From: Pseudomonas salomonii
Lineage (GTDB): Bacteria; Pseudomonadota; Gammaproteobacteria; Pseudomonadales; Pseudomonadaceae
Reading direction: 5' to 3'
DNA length: 64,000 nt
Assembly (NCBI RefSeq): GCF_900107155.1
Contig: NZ_FNOX01000004.1
Span: forward strand, 248,001 to 312,000
The notes below the pieces were generated by a model. The model ran no database searches and was not told where the DNA came from. It saw only the letters and a program-made list of their open reading frames with translations. Position 1 is the stretch's first letter; each line of letters begins with the position of its first letter. The position numbers and the translations under genes are program-made. This document shows positions 8,410-19,171 of this stretch, piece by piece.

Positions 8410-9104
8410 ACACGGTTCTTCCAGGCATGTTGGCAGGTGGCCTGCTCGGTGAGCAGGGTGCGCAGCAGGTTCAGGGCGTGGGGCCACTGAGTTTGACTGA
8501 GTTGGACAGCGCCGCTGTTTAGTTCCAGTTGCCACTCGTCGCCCGGGGTCAGCAGCAGGCCGAGGGCGTAGGGGAAGGGCACATCATGGATCCAGTCGGC
8601 GTAAGCCGCAGGCGGTTGTTCTTCGGTGATCACCAGCAATACCGCCGGGGCGCCTTCGTTGAGCAGCGCGGCGGCTTCGAGCATGCCGTGTTCCAGGCCG
8701 TCGCCGGCGGCGGCGAGGGCGGTCATTTCGCAGGTTTCATTGCGCAGGATCGACCACAGGCCAATCACCGCGTTATGCACCGACAGGCTGAACTGGGTGG
8801 GCGACAGCGGCTCGTCGTTGGCCAGGTCGCTGAGGATGTCGAGGGTGCGCGGGGTTTCGCCGTGCCGGGAAATAAACACCAGCGGCAGGTCCTGCCGGCC
8901 CTCGGCCAACGGCCAGCCCACGCTGAACGCCATGCGCGCCAGCCGGCTCAGGCGGCGGCGCTGCATGGCGGGCAGGAAGGACACATCGGGCGACGCATCG
9001 CTGGGCGGCACTACCACCGGAGCCTGGCACCAGGCACGCCAGTCTTGCGCAGTCTCCAGGCCCGGAGCCCAGGCGCGCCATTGGTCGATATTGAAAGTGA
9101 TCAC
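8385..9104 (-). CDS. Beta-ketoacyl synthase chain-length factor, first gene of the aryl polyene operon
   Basis: The 239-residue protein resembles the ketosynthase N-terminal domain family used as chain-length factors in aryl polyene clusters. SLSVHNAVIGLWSI matches a ketosynthase helix, but no full catalytic Cys-His-His set is present, as expected for this partner. It should pair with a true ketosynthase encoded beyond the left edge. The start is GTG at 9102-9104; the ribosome site is weak. It is the promoter-proximal gene, and a sigma70-like promoter lies 90 bases upstream. Confidence 0.85.
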   Translation of the reverse strand: MITFNIDQWRAWAPGLETAQDWRAWCQAPVVVPPSDASPDVSFLPAMQRRRLSRLARMAFSVGWPLAEGRQDLPLVFISRHGETPRTLDILSDLANDEPLSPTQFSLSVHNAVIGLWSILRNETCEMTALAAAGDGLEHGMLEAAALLNEGAPAVLLVITEEQPPAAYADWIHDVPFPYALGLLLTPGDEWQLELNSGAVQLSQTQWPHALNLLRTLLTEQATCQHAWKNRVWNWQRKP

Positions 9105-9190
9105 TGAGAAGTTATCCCGCCCCTGCGGGCTTCCATGTGCAGCCGTTGGCCCCGAATACCGGGACAGGGAACCATGGCCGAATGGCGCGC

Positions 9191-9219
9191 ATTATCCCGG
9201 TGCCGTGGGGTTCTAGCAA
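9191..9219 (-). promoter_or_regulatory. Candidate sigma70 promoter of the aryl polyene operon
   Basis: Read on the minus strand, TTGCTA (9214-9219) and GATAAT (9191-9196) are separated by exactly 17 bases. The match to consensus is 4 of 6 and 5 of 6. Transcription would begin near 9184, about 80 bases before the GTG of the first gene. This is a pattern match only. Confidence 0.6.
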
Positions 9220-9421
9220 ACTTTGGTAAAGAATTGTTCGCGGATGAATACAATTTGCCGGAAAAGATTTACAGATTGTCCTTTACCTGTGCCGTGCGTG
9301 GATTGTAGGACTCTTCCTTTTGTGCGACGGCTGATGCGCCAGTGCATGGATGAACGAGGTAGCTAACAGGCGCTTTTGCCCTCTACACTCGGACATTCAT
9401 TGATACACGGAGGTTTTTTCC
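9220..9421. other. Intergenic region upstream of parA
   Basis: This is the parA side of the 317-base divergent gap. It is richer in A and T than the surrounding genes around 9211-9285. A strong ribosome site (GGAGG, near 9409) precedes parA. A weak promoter-like pair (TTGCCC near 9376) can be imagined but was not convincing. No repeat or long palindrome was seen. Confidence 0.5.
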
Positions 9422-10192
9422 ATGCGGCGTGTGGTGTTCAATCAAAAAGGCGGCGTTGGCAAGTCCAGCATTGCCTGCAACCTGGCGGCGGTGAGCGCCA
9501 GTGAAGGCTATCGAACCCTGTTGGTGGACCTCGATGCACAGGCCAACTCAACCCAGTACCTCACAGGGCTGACCGGCGACGATATCCCGATGGGCATTGC
9601 CGATTTCTTCAAGCAAACCCTGTCTTCCGGGCCGTTTTCGAAGAAAAACCAGGTGGATATCTACGAAACGCCGTTCGATAACCTGCACGTGATCACCGCG
9701 ACCGCCGAGCTTGCAGACCTGCAGCCCAAGCTTGAGGCCAAGCACAAGATCAACAAGCTGCGAAAGCTGCTGGATGAGTTGAGCGAAGATTACGACCGAA
9801 TTTACCTGGATACACCGCCAGCGCTGAATTTTTATGCGGTTTCGGCGTTGATTGCCGCTGATCGCGTGCTGATCCCGTTTGATTGCGACAGCTTCTCGCG
9901 CCAGGCGCTGTATGGGCTGTTGCGTGAAATCGAAGAGTTGAAGGAAGACCACAATGAAGGCCTCGAAGTGGAAGGCATTGTGGTCAACCAGTTCCAGGCC
10001 CGTGCGAGCCTGCCGCAGCAGATGCTGGATGAGTTGATTGCCGAAGGTTTGCCGGTACTGCCGGTGTACCTGGCCAGCTCGGTGCGCATGCGCGAGTCGC
10101 ACCAGGAGAGCAAGCCGCTGATCCACCTGGACCCTCGGCACAAGCTGACGTTGCAGTTTGTGGAGCTGCATAACTTGCTGGAAAATGCCTGA
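9422..10192 (+). CDS. Orphan ParA-family ATPase
   Basis: The 256-residue protein has the deviant Walker A motif QKGGVGKSS (residues 8-16), switch-type LVDLDAQANST and the Walker B region RIYLDTPP, so it should bind ATP as a ParA/MinD-type dimer. No parB or centromere-like repeats lie beside it, so it is not the chromosome partition gene and more likely positions some other cargo; that is inference. An ideal GGAGG sits 8 bases before the ATG. It is transcribed away from the pigment operon and appears monocistronic. Confidence 0.9.
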   Translation: MRRVVFNQKGGVGKSSIACNLAAVSASEGYRTLLVDLDAQANSTQYLTGLTGDDIPMGIADFFKQTLSSGPFSKKNQVDIYETPFDNLHVITATAELADLQPKLEAKHKINKLRKLLDELSEDYDRIYLDTPPALNFYAVSALIAADRVLIPFDCDSFSRQALYGLLREIEELKEDHNEGLEVEGIVVNQFQARASLPQQMLDELIAEGLPVLPVYLASSVRMRESHQESKPLIHLDPRHKLTLQFVELHNLLENA

Positions 10193-10395
10193 TTTTACAG
10201 GCGATGCAAGCCCGCTCCCACATTTGTATTGTGTTTCAGCAGGGGATTTGGATTGTTCCTACGGAGGCTGTAGGAAGGGTCTGGCAAATGGGGTTGTGGC
10301 TTGTATCGTTGCCTACAGCTAAGCCAGAATCGCCCGGCTTGTGCGTCTGGATGGGCGTCTCTAAGGTTCTCGGGTCACTGAATGTTCAGTGATCG
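10193..10395. other. Intergenic region after parA, with a single REP unit
   Basis: A single unpaired REP unit (CAAGCCCGCTCCCAC, about 10201-10221) follows the parA stop directly. The rest of this stretch shows no convincing gene; a 62-codon frame at 10204-10392 begins inside the REP and has no ribosome site. The structured leader described separately starts at 10396. Confidence 0.6.
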
Positions 10396-10546
10396 GGTTT
10401 AGTAGCCCGTGGTGAGACGTACAGCAAATCATTGATCAGGACTGTCCTGTATTTGATGGTGGCTGTACGGAGGGCGCTTTCGAGCGCGCCGGTGAGTCTC
10501 CCCGGTCTACTAACCTGCGTACAGCTGCCACCCTCCGTTTAGTAGC
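10396..10546 (+). ncRNA. Candidate structured RNA leader upstream of a DUF6124-like gene
   Basis: Many complementary blocks lie in 150 bases. GGTTTAGTAG (10396-10405) pairs with CTACTAACC (10507-10515) and GAGAC (10414-10418) with GTCTC (10496-10500). GTACAGC (10419-10425) pairs with GCTGTAC (10462-10468), CAGGA with TCCTG (10437-10449), and GCGCT-TTCG-AGCGC (10474-10487) is a tetraloop hairpin. Competing pairs exist: GGTGGC plus TGTAC (10458-10468) can instead pair with GTACA and GCCACC (10519-10532), and CTACTAAC can pair with the second GTTTAGTAGC copy (10537-10546). It ends 32 bases before the ATG of the next gene. Structure is read by eye; function is unknown. Confidence 0.6.
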
Positions 10547-10578
10547 GGCTGGTTGCGGCTCCTGCTCGGAGACGATCC

Positions 10579-10800
10579 ATGGTTAACCTTTATACCGTTG
10601 CACCCAACCTCCCTACCGAAGCCCTCGTACTCAACAGCTACGAAACCTTCTCTTCCGTCCGTACGCTGTTACTCAAACTGTCCAACGACCTCACCGGCGA
10701 GCACCGCGACGTGGCCCTGGCCATCCATCAATTAAGCGAACTCGGCGTAATGCTGGTCGGCCAGATGATGGACCACGAAACCCCCGTAGCCCGAGCTTAA
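10579..10800 (+). CDS. Small DUF6124 (formerly DUF3077)-like protein
   Basis: The 73-residue product reads NLYTVAPNLPTEALVLNSYE, then a helical segment ending in ALAIHQLSELGVMLVGQMMD. This is the conserved C-terminal core of a Pseudomonas-restricted family of unknown function. Relatives are often 100-120 residues, so this member is short and lacks the variable N-terminal part. CGGAG lies 8 bases before the ATG. There is no signal peptide or membrane segment. The structured leader immediately upstream suggests post-transcriptional control. Confidence 0.78.
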   Translation: MVNLYTVAPNLPTEALVLNSYETFSSVRTLLLKLSNDLTGEHRDVALAIHQLSELGVMLVGQMMDHETPVARA

Positions 10801-10814
10801 AACACGGTCAAAAT

Positions 10815-10899
10815 GTGGGAGCTGGCTTGCCTGCGATGCAGGCAATTCGGTCTATCAGTCAGACCAAGGTGATGCCATCGCAGGCAAGCCAGCTCCCAC
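10815..10899. repeat. REP pair
   Basis: Inward-facing units GTGGGAGCTGGCTTGCC and GGCAAGCCAGCTCCCAC enclose about 50 bases. The pair lies between two convergent genes (10800 and 10928), where it could fold into a hairpin that protects or terminates both transcripts. Confidence 0.93.
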
Positions 10900-10927
10900 A
10901 GTTGACCCCGTTGCTTGAGGGGCTGGT

Positions 10928-11362
10928 TTACACCCCTTGGCTACGCAACCAGCTCATCAACTGCGGCAACGGAAACGCGCCACTCTGGCGTGCCACTTCG
11001 CGGCCGTTCTTGAACAGAATCAAACTCGGAATCGAGCGAATCCCCAACTGCGCGGACAGCTGCTGATTAGCCTCACTATCAAGCTTGGCCAACCGGCACT
11101 TGCCCTCCAACTGCCCAGCCGCCTGCTCAAACACCGGCGCAAATGACTTGCACGGCCCACACCACTCGGCCCACACATCCACCAGCAACGGCAGGTCGCC
11201 CTTGATCTGGCTGGCGTAGTCGCCTTGTTTCAATTCAAAAGGTTTGTTCAGCAACACAGGCTGCTTGCAGCGCCCGCATTTAGGGGAATCGCTCAGGCGT
11301 TCGCCAGGGATGCGGTTGAGGCCGTTGCAATGCGGGCAGGGGATTACAAGAGGTTCGGACAT
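10928..11362 (-). CDS. trxC: Thioredoxin 2
   Basis: The 144-residue protein has an N-terminal zinc-binding region with CPHC (residues 9-12) and CGRC, then a thioredoxin fold with active site WAEWCGPCKSFAP. This two-part form is thioredoxin 2 (TrxC), a cytoplasmic disulfide reductase linked to oxidative stress. The ATG at 11360-11362 begins MSEPLVIPCPHC; the longer frame to 11443 adds residues not seen in the family. It is divergent from higBA. A conventional OxyR site was not recognised upstream. Confidence 0.92.
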   Translation of the reverse strand: MSEPLVIPCPHCNGLNRIPGERLSDSPKCGRCKQPVLLNKPFELKQGDYASQIKGDLPLLVDVWAEWCGPCKSFAPVFEQAAGQLEGKCRLAKLDSEANQQLSAQLGIRSIPSLILFKNGREVARQSGAFPLPQLMSWLRSQGV

Positions 11363-11531
11363 GGTGGGCTCCTTAGGTACGGCCAATAGACTGTATTTGG
11401 AGCCAGGTCCGGGGTTTATCAAGATGCACAGGCAATGACGCATCCGCTCACAGTTTGCCCGTGTCGATGCGAGGCCCAGTATCTAGGCTGTTCGAGCGTG
11501 TTCTGTTTTGCGCCATCTGTCTGTTTGCGGT

Positions 11532-11548
11532 TATCGCAAATTGCGATA
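11532..11548. promoter_or_regulatory. Candidate HigA operator
   Basis: TATCGCAA-A-TTGCGATA is a perfect 8-base inverted repeat with a single central base, 50 bases before higB. A further half site, TGCGATA, lies at 11581-11587, next to the ATG. Type II antitoxins usually repress their own promoter through such palindromes, so HigA is the expected ligand. Confidence 0.65.
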
Positions 11549-11597
11549 GTCGGGAATCGGGTTTAACCTTCATAGCAAGATGCGATAAGGATGTTGC

Positions 11598-11894
11598 ATG
11601 CGAGTGATCAGCGAGAAAAGGATTTGGGAGGCTAAGGAAAAGTGGCCGCGTTCAGCAACAGCGTTGGACCAGTGGTATCGGCTAATGAGGCGAAACACTC
11701 TCAAAGACTTCGCGGCGATGAAAGCCACGTTTCCCGCCACGGATAAGGTTGGGGATTTCCACGTATTCGATATCGGAGGCAACAAGCTGAGGTTGATCGC
11801 TAGCGTGGAGTATCGGGCGCAGCGCGTTTACATCAAGTATCTGCTTGATCACCGAGATTATGAGAAAGACAAATGGAAGGAAAAGATAAAATGA
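11598..11894 (+). CDS. higB: HigB-family toxin (mRNA interferase)
   Basis: The product has 98 basic residues with the HigB-fold pattern: FHVFDIGGNKLRLIASVEY in the middle and VYIKYLLDHRDYEKDKW at the end. HigB toxins of this family cleave mRNA on the ribosome. The gene precedes its antitoxin, the usual higBA order, and the stop overlaps the antitoxin ATG (ATGA), giving tight coupling. AAGGA lies 6 bases before the ATG. Confidence 0.9.
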   Translation: MRVISEKRIWEAKEKWPRSATALDQWYRLMRRNTLKDFAAMKATFPATDKVGDFHVFDIGGNKLRLIASVEYRAQRVYIKYLLDHRDYEKDKWKEKIK

Positions 11895-12292
11895 GCGCGC
11901 TTATGCGAGTAGCGGCCGAACACTGGCAGTTTGTTTCACCCGTGATGCGCAAACCAGAAAACGAGTCGGACTACGACGCGCTGGTGTGTGGCTTGGACGA
12001 GCTGTTGAGCCTGATCGGTGAAAACGAAGACAGCCCGCTGATGAGCCTGGTGGATATTCTCAGTGACTGGATCGAGGCCTACGACCATGAACACCGTCCA
12101 ATGCCGGTTGCCAGTGGTGTTGATGTGCTGCGATACATGATGCGCGAACACGGTCTCACCCAGAGTGACCTACCCGGAGTAGGCGCACAATCGGTCGTCT
12201 CTGAGGTATTGAGCGGCAAGCGCCAGCTCAATCTGCGGCAAATTCGTTGGTTGGCCGAACGTTTTGGCGTAACGGTCGAAACCTTTATTTAG
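11891..12292 (+). CDS. higA: HigA-family antitoxin and repressor
   Basis: The ATG at 11891 overlaps the toxin stop and gives 133 residues. Residues about 1-80 form a HigA-type helical region rich in Asp and Glu. A helix-turn-helix follows (LRYMMREHGLTQSDLPGVGA, then VVSEVLSGKRQLNLRQIRWL). It should neutralise HigB and bind the palindrome at 11532-11548. An upstream ATG at 11873 lies inside higB and is less likely. A repeat element begins 9 bases after the stop. Confidence 0.88.
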   Translation: MSALMRVAAEHWQFVSPVMRKPENESDYDALVCGLDELLSLIGENEDSPLMSLVDILSDWIEAYDHEHRPMPVASGVDVLRYMMREHGLTQSDLPGVGAQSVVSEVLSGKRQLNLRQIRWLAERFGVTVETFI

Positions 12293-12301
12293 TTCCGTTC
12301 T

Positions 12302-12423
12302 GATCGTTCCCACGCTCCGCGTGGTAATGCATCCCGTGACGCTCTGCGTCACCCGTGCGCAGGGCAAAAGGCGGGACGCGGAGCGTCCCAGGCGGCATTC
12401 CCACGCAGAGCGTGGGAACGATC
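12302..12423. repeat. Full copy of the GATCGTTCCCACGC intergenic repeat
   Basis: The outer arms GATCGTTCCCACGC and GCGTGGGAACGATC are inverted, and the inner arms GACGCTCTGCGTC and GACGCGGAGCGTC are small palindromes. The copy fills the gap between higA and the convergent selO. It resembles the R-type intergenic repeats described in P. fluorescens genomes. Confidence 0.9.
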
Positions 12424-12426
12424 ATC

Positions 12427-13938
<1,512 letters not shown>

Positions 13939-16900
13939 TTAGTCGAGTTTGCTCGGCGGTGGCTCTTGCACGCCGCCGTCGTTGGCGGGTTTGGCCGGCG
14001 TGTCGACTTCCACCAGTTTGTATTCCTGGCCGTGAAGGTTCTTGAGGTAGACCTCCATCTGGCGGAACGAGATGTTGATGTGGTGGTTCTTGAACTCGCG
14101 GTTGATAAAGCGGTTCACCTCGTCGATCACCGGGTTGCGGTCACCCAGGTCGCGCACGTGCATGCGCAGTTCGTGGTCGAGGGTGCTTTCGCCGAAGTTG
14201 AGGAAGTACACATGGGGTTCCGGCTCCTTCAGCACACGCGGGTTTTCGCGCGCGGCCTTGAGCAGTAATTCCTTCACCAGATCCAGATCAGAGCCGTAGT
14301 CCACGCCCAGCTTCAGCGTCACGCGGGTGATGGTGTCGGTCAGCGACCAGTTGATCAGTTGCCCGGTGATAAACGTCTTGTTCGGGACAATGATGTCCTT
14401 GCGGTCAAAGTCGGTGATCGTGGTGGCGCGGATGCGGATCTTGCTCACCGTGCCCGACAGGTTGCCGATGGTGATGGTGTCGCCGATGCGCACCGGGCGT
14501 TCGAACAGGATCATGATGCCGGAGATAAAGTTGGCGAAGATCTCCTGCATCCCGAAGCCCAACCCCACCGACAGTGCCGCCACCAGCCATTGCAACTTGT
14601 CCCAGCTCACGCCGAGGGTGGACAAGGTGGAGACGAAACCGACGCCGGCGATCACATAGGACAGCAAGGTGGTGGTGGCATAGGCGCTGCCCTGGGCCAG
14701 GTCCAGCTTGGACAGCACCAGTACTTCGAGCAGGCCGGGCAGGTTGCGCGCCAGGGCGAAGGTGATGCCGACGATGATCGAGGCGCCGAGCAAGTCGCCG
14801 ATGCTGATCGGCACCATGCTGATATTGGCGCCGGTGCCGCTGGTGTATTCGTAGAGGGTCACGTTGTCCAGGTAGGAGAACACGGTAATCAGGTCTTTCC
14901 ACACCCAATACAGCGCGGCGATAAAGCCGCCGAGCAAGGCCAGGCGGATCAGGCGCATGGACTGTTCGTTGACCTGTTCGATGTCCAGGGTCGGTTCTTC
15001 GATCACCGCTTCGCCGTCGCCGGCTTCCTTGGCGGCCTGGCGTTTGGCCAGGGCGCGGGCATAGGCCAGGCGCCGAGCAGCAACGCCGAGGCCGCGTACA
15101 AAGGTGGCCTCGATGACCAGCCAGAACATCAGCAGGTACAGGGTGTTGATCAGCCGGTCGCTGAGTTTGAGCGCGGTGTAGTAGTAGCCGAAGCACACGG
15201 CGATAAACAGCGCGACGGGCAGGGCGGTAAACACCAGGCCCACGGCCTTGCGGAACAATGAGGCTTTTTCGTGGGTCGGGCTGTGCAGCAGCAGGCGACT
15301 CAGCAGCCAGGCCATCAGCGCGTAGCAGGTCAGCACCACGGCAATGCCCAGCACGTCGTCGGCCAGCGCGGCCGGCTGGTGTTCGGCGATGGCCACTACG
15401 GCGACCAGGGCCAGCACCACCAGCCCGAGCTTGCGGATCCAGCCCTGGAGGAATTCGACTTGTGGCTTTTCCCAGCGGAAATGCAGTTCGGCCACGCCAC
15501 CCGGCGCGAGAATCCGGTACGCGGTGTAGAACACCAGCCACGCCTGGGCGATCAGCAGCAAGGCCGCGCCCAAGTTGGCGTTTTGCCCACGGGCGTCGAT
15601 TTGCAGCGCGTAACCGCACAATGCCAGCGCCAGGGCCACCGGCAGCGCCAGCAGAATATTCACCAGGATGGCCACCGGCGTGTGCCATTGGCTGTCGCGC
15701 TTGAAGTGGCCAATATCGAGGTGGATCTTTTTCAGGCGCGCGTACAAGGCTTTACGCCGCCACAGCAGTGCCCCAATCAACAGCAGCAACGGCAGGAACA
15801 GCAGCGGGCGCTGGGTCAGGCCGTCATACAGTTCGCTGACGCTGGAAGCCCACGGCAGGGTGGTGACTTGCTTGGTCAGGTGGTCCGGCACGGTTTCCAG
15901 CCACTCGGTGTCCAGCGGCTTGTTGCTGGGGATCCAGAACATTTGCTCGTCGAGGGTGGCGCGCAGGTTGGTGGCGGTGCTGAGCAGTTGTTTCTGGTTC
16001 AGTTGCAGGGTGATGGATTCGTTCAGCAGCGCGCTCAGCTCACGGCTCAGGCGTTCGAGCAGGTCGCTGCGAGTGATCGCCAGTTCCAGCAGGGTGCGGC
16101 GCAATTGTGGCGTCACGTCATCCGGCGACTGGTTGGCCAGCAGGTTATCCACATAGGTACTGGGCGTGCTGATCAGTTCGCGTTTCTGGTTGACCTCGAA
16201 CTGGTACAGGCGAATGTTGGCGATGTCGTCTGCCAGGTTGCGGTCGACGGTCAGACGCGGCAGTGCCTGTTTTTGTTTGTAGAGGATCTTGGAGAGCAGC
16301 AGGCTGCCCTTGAGCACGTTGATCTGTTCGTCCAGGGCCGAGTCGCTTTGGGTGACGGTGTCCAGTTGCTGCTTGGTCTGCAGGTTTTTCTGGGTCAGGT
16401 CATTGAGGCGGTCAGTGCTTTTGAGCAGGTAGTCGGAGAGCTCAAGGTTGGCCGCGCTTTCGGTCGCGAGCAGGCTGCTGCCGCCGGCCTTTTGCGCTTC
16501 GATGGACTGCTGGGTCACGGTCTGTTGGGACTGGGCCAGGCGTTTCTGGTTGATCAGGGTTTGCAGGTCCTGAATCTCTTGCTCCAGGCGCGCGGTCTTT
16601 TCCACCACCAGGTCATGCTGGCTGTTGCCCAAATCTTGCAGTTGGCTGTTGCCGGCCAGTTCCTGGCGGCGCAGCGGGATCAGGGCATTAAGGGCCGCAA
16701 GTTCGGCATTCAGTTGGTTGCGCTGGTCGCCGCTGAGGGTTTTGCCGTTGTCTTTACCGGCCTTGAGGATCGAATTGATCTGCTGGATGCGCGTCTGGCT
16801 GCTGCTGATTTCGGTCTGGGCGCGCTCGGGGCGGGTTTGGGCGGCGATGGTCAAGCTGTTGGCTTCGGCCAACTCTTTTTGCAGGTCGCCTTGCTGGGTG

Positions 16901-17277
16901 CTGCGCTGCACCAGCAATTGCTCAAGTTGCGGCACGGGCAACGTGGCATAGCGTTGGGCCACGGGGACGATTTTAGTCGCCTTGAGCCGCACCAATTCAC
17001 GCTGGTTGTCGGTGGTCTGGCGTGGGGCCTCTGCCAGTTGACGCTTGAGGTCGACCAGGCGCTGCTCGTAATCCTGCTTGTTGCCCAGGTACGTCAACGT
17101 CTGTTGCAGGATGCTCTGCAACGCCTTCATGTCGGCGTCGGGCAGCTTGCGGTCGGGCAGCTTGTCCAGGCTTTGCTGGATGGCATCGGCGCTGGGCGGG
17201 TCGGCGGCGTAAACGTTGCCTACACAGAGGGTCAGGCCCAGCAGGGCAGTGGCTAAAAAGGTGCGCAGTAGGGTCAT
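13939..17277 (-). CDS. mscK: Mechanosensitive channel MscK (KefA)
   Basis: The 1112-residue protein starts with a signal peptide (cleavage after NVYA). It then has a long periplasmic coiled-coil region (to about 480), many membrane helices, and a C-terminal MscS domain with the pore segment GLGFGMQEIFANFISGIMIL followed by FERPVRIGD. The length matches potassium-dependent MscK channels, which release solutes on hypo-osmotic shock. An NhaP2-type cation/proton antiporter lies 56 bases upstream on the same strand, giving an ion and osmotic balance pair. The last residues are proline-rich. Confidence 0.93.
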   Translation of the reverse strand: MTLLRTFLATALLGLTLCVGNVYAADPPSADAIQQSLDKLPDRKLPDADMKALQSILQQTLTYLGNKQDYEQRLVDLKRQLAEAPRQTTDNQRELVRLKATKIVPVAQRYATLPVPQLEQLLVQRSTQQGDLQKELAEANSLTIAAQTRPERAQTEISSSQTRIQQINSILKAGKDNGKTLSGDQRNQLNAELAALNALIPLRRQELAGNSQLQDLGNSQHDLVVEKTARLEQEIQDLQTLINQKRLAQSQQTVTQQSIEAQKAGGSSLLATESAANLELSDYLLKSTDRLNDLTQKNLQTKQQLDTVTQSDSALDEQINVLKGSLLLSKILYKQKQALPRLTVDRNLADDIANIRLYQFEVNQKRELISTPSTYVDNLLANQSPDDVTPQLRRTLLELAITRSDLLERLSRELSALLNESITLQLNQKQLLSTATNLRATLDEQMFWIPSNKPLDTEWLETVPDHLTKQVTTLPWASSVSELYDGLTQRPLLFLPLLLLIGALLWRRKALYARLKKIHLDIGHFKRDSQWHTPVAILVNILLALPVALALALCGYALQIDARGQNANLGAALLLIAQAWLVFYTAYRILAPGGVAELHFRWEKPQVEFLQGWIRKLGLVVLALVAVVAIAEHQPAALADDVLGIAVVLTCYALMAWLLSRLLLHSPTHEKASLFRKAVGLVFTALPVALFIAVCFGYYYTALKLSDRLINTLYLLMFWLVIEATFVRGLGVAARRLAYARALAKRQAAKEAGDGEAVIEEPTLDIEQVNEQSMRLIRLALLGGFIAALYWVWKDLITVFSYLDNVTLYEYTSGTGANISMVPISIGDLLGASIIVGITFALARNLPGLLEVLVLSKLDLAQGSAYATTTLLSYVIAGVGFVSTLSTLGVSWDKLQWLVAALSVGLGFGMQEIFANFISGIMILFERPVRIGDTITIGNLSGTVSKIRIRATTITDFDRKDIIVPNKTFITGQLINWSLTDTITRVTLKLGVDYGSDLDLVKELLLKAARENPRVLKEPEPHVYFLNFGESTLDHELRMHVRDLGDRNPVIDEVNRFINREFKNHHINISFRQMEVYLKNLHGQEYKLVEVDTPAKPANDGGVQEPPPSKLD

Positions 17278-17333
17278 GGATACCGGTCGAGCAAGCTAAA
17301 GAGGCTGGTGGCGTGGCGCCGTAGCCTCGCAGT

Positions 17334-19076
17334 TTAGAGGAAGAGTCCAGGGCCTGGACGACTTCCTTCGGGAAATTTGACGCCGACTTTTCCGATCTTG
17401 TTCCCGTCCATGACCGCGACGGTCCAGATTGTGTTGTTCCACTCCACCTGGTCGCCGACGATGGGCGCGCCACCGACCTTCTGGGTGATGAAGCTGCTGA
17501 GCGGCATGTCCGGGTCGATGCCGTCGAGCTTGAGCCCGTACAAGGCCGAGACCGCGCCCAGTTGGGCGTCGCCTTCGAGCACGAAATCGCCGAAGAAGCG
17601 CAGGTCGAGGCCGCGCTGCGGCGCCTGGCTGAACAGTTTGCCGAGGGCCGGCAGGTTGTGTTCGTGGCCGATCACGCAGAGTAAATCGTCGACTTCCAGC
17701 ACCGTACTACCCGACGGATGGAGCAGTTGCTGGCCACGGAACAGCGCCGCGATGCGCGTGCCTTCGGGCATTTTCAGCTCGCGCAGGGCGGCGCCGATGC
17801 ACCATTTCTCCGCGCCCAGGCGGTAGACGAACAGCTCCCACTCGCTGGTGACGTGCACTTCCAGGGCGGCGCGGGAGATGGGCGCCGGTTCCGGCGGCAC
17901 GGTGACTTTCAGCAACTTGGCCACCCACGGCAGGCTCGTGCCCTGCACCAGCAGCGACACCAGCACGATGAAGAACGCCAGGTTGAAGTACAGCTGCGCG
18001 TGCGGCAGGCCGGCCATCAACGGGAACACTGCCAGAATGATCGGTACCGCGCCGCGCAAACCGACCCAGGCGATAAAGGCTTTTTCGCGTCCGTGGAAGG
18101 CCTTGAACGGCAGCAGGCCGACCATCACCGACAGCGGCCGCGCAAACAGGATCATCCACAGCGCCAGGCCCAGCGCCGGCAAGGCGATGGGCAGCAGGTC
18201 GTGGGGTGTGACCAGCAGGCCCAGCACCAGGAACATGCCGATCTGTGCCAGCCACGCCATGCCGTCGAGCATATGCAAAATGCCATGACGGCTGCGCACC
18301 GGGCGGTTGCCGATCACCAGGCCGCACAGGTACACGGCGAGAAAGCCGCTGCCGTGCAGGGCGTTGGTCAGGGCGAACACTACGAGGCCGCCGGCGATCA
18401 CCAGGATCGGGTACAGGCCGGTGGCCAGGTTGATGCGGTTGACCATTTGCAGCATCAGCCAGCCGCCGCCCAGGCCGACGATGCCGCCGATGCCGAATTC
18501 GCGGATCAGGTGAGTCAGCAGGCTCCAGTGCAGGCCGGTCTGGCCACTGGCAAGCATGTCGATCAGGGTGACGGTGAGGAACACCGCCATCGGGTCGTTG
18601 CTGCCGGATTCGATTTCCAGGCTGGCGGTCACCCGTTCGTTCAGGCCCTTGCCGCCCAGCAGCGAGAACACGGCTGCGGCGTCTGTGGAGCCGACAATCG
18701 CGCCGATCAGCAAGCCTTGGATAATATTGAGGTCGAACAGCCAGGCCGCCGCCATGCCGGTGAGGCCGGTGGTAATCAACACCCCCACCGTGGCCAGCGA
18801 CAACGCCGGCCAGAGTGCCACGCGAAAACTCGCCACCCGTGTGCGCAAACCGCCGTCGAGCAGAATGACGGCCAATGCGAGGTTGCCCACCAGGTACGCG
18901 GTTGGGTAGTTATCGAAGATGATGCCGCCGCCATCGACGCCGGCGACCATGCCCACGGCCAGGATGATCACCAGAATCGGGATCCCTAAGCGCGAGGAAA
19001 GAGAACTCACCAGAATGCTCGCACCCACCAGCAACGCGCCGATCAAGAACAGGCTGTTGATGGTCGTCGCATTCAA
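17334..19076 (-). CDS. nhaP2: NhaP2/CvrA-type cation/proton antiporter
   Basis: With the TTG start at 19074-19076 the product has 580 residues and begins [20 protein letters not shown], which aligns with E. coli CvrA (MDATTIISLF). Twelve or so membrane helices hold the CPA1 motifs [16 protein letters not shown] and [13 protein letters not shown] with the ion-binding Asp. A cytoplasmic part after about residue 400 includes a TrkA-C-like and a CorC-HlyC-like domain. It should exchange potassium for protons and help at low osmolarity. Longer frames to 19229 would translate the upstream repeat and are rejected. Confidence 0.92.
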   Translation of the reverse strand: MNATTINSLFLIGALLVGASILVSSLSSRLGIPILVIILAVGMVAGVDGGGIIFDNYPTAYLVGNLALAVILLDGGLRTRVASFRVALWPALSLATVGVLITTGLTGMAAAWLFDLNIIQGLLIGAIVGSTDAAAVFSLLGGKGLNERVTASLEIESGSNDPMAVFLTVTLIDMLASGQTGLHWSLLTHLIREFGIGGIVGLGGGWLMLQMVNRINLATGLYPILVIAGGLVVFALTNALHGSGFLAVYLCGLVIGNRPVRSRHGILHMLDGMAWLAQIGMFLVLGLLVTPHDLLPIALPALGLALWMILFARPLSVMVGLLPFKAFHGREKAFIAWVGLRGAVPIILAVFPLMAGLPHAQLYFNLAFFIVLVSLLVQGTSLPWVAKLLKVTVPPEPAPISRAALEVHVTSEWELFVYRLGAEKWCIGAALRELKMPEGTRIAALFRGQQLLHPSGSTVLEVDDLLCVIGHEHNLPALGKLFSQAPQRGLDLRFFGDFVLEGDAQLGAVSALYGLKLDGIDPDMPLSSFITQKVGGAPIVGDQVEWNNTIWTVAVMDGNKIGKVGVKFPEGSRPGPGLFL

Positions 19077-19171
19077 AGGCAGTACTCCAGAACTGGGAAG
19101 ACAGGGCGCAAACTGACCATGCAGTCTGCGTGCCAGCGATTCTAACCTGTTGAATTGCTGTGCTGTCAAAA

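Noticed and set aside
9422..10192. Chromosome or plasmid partition locus
   Set aside because: A ParA is present, but no ParB or parS-like sequence is beside it.
15271..17256. 661-codon open frame opposite mscK
   Set aside because: A shadow of a well-defined channel gene with no independent signals.
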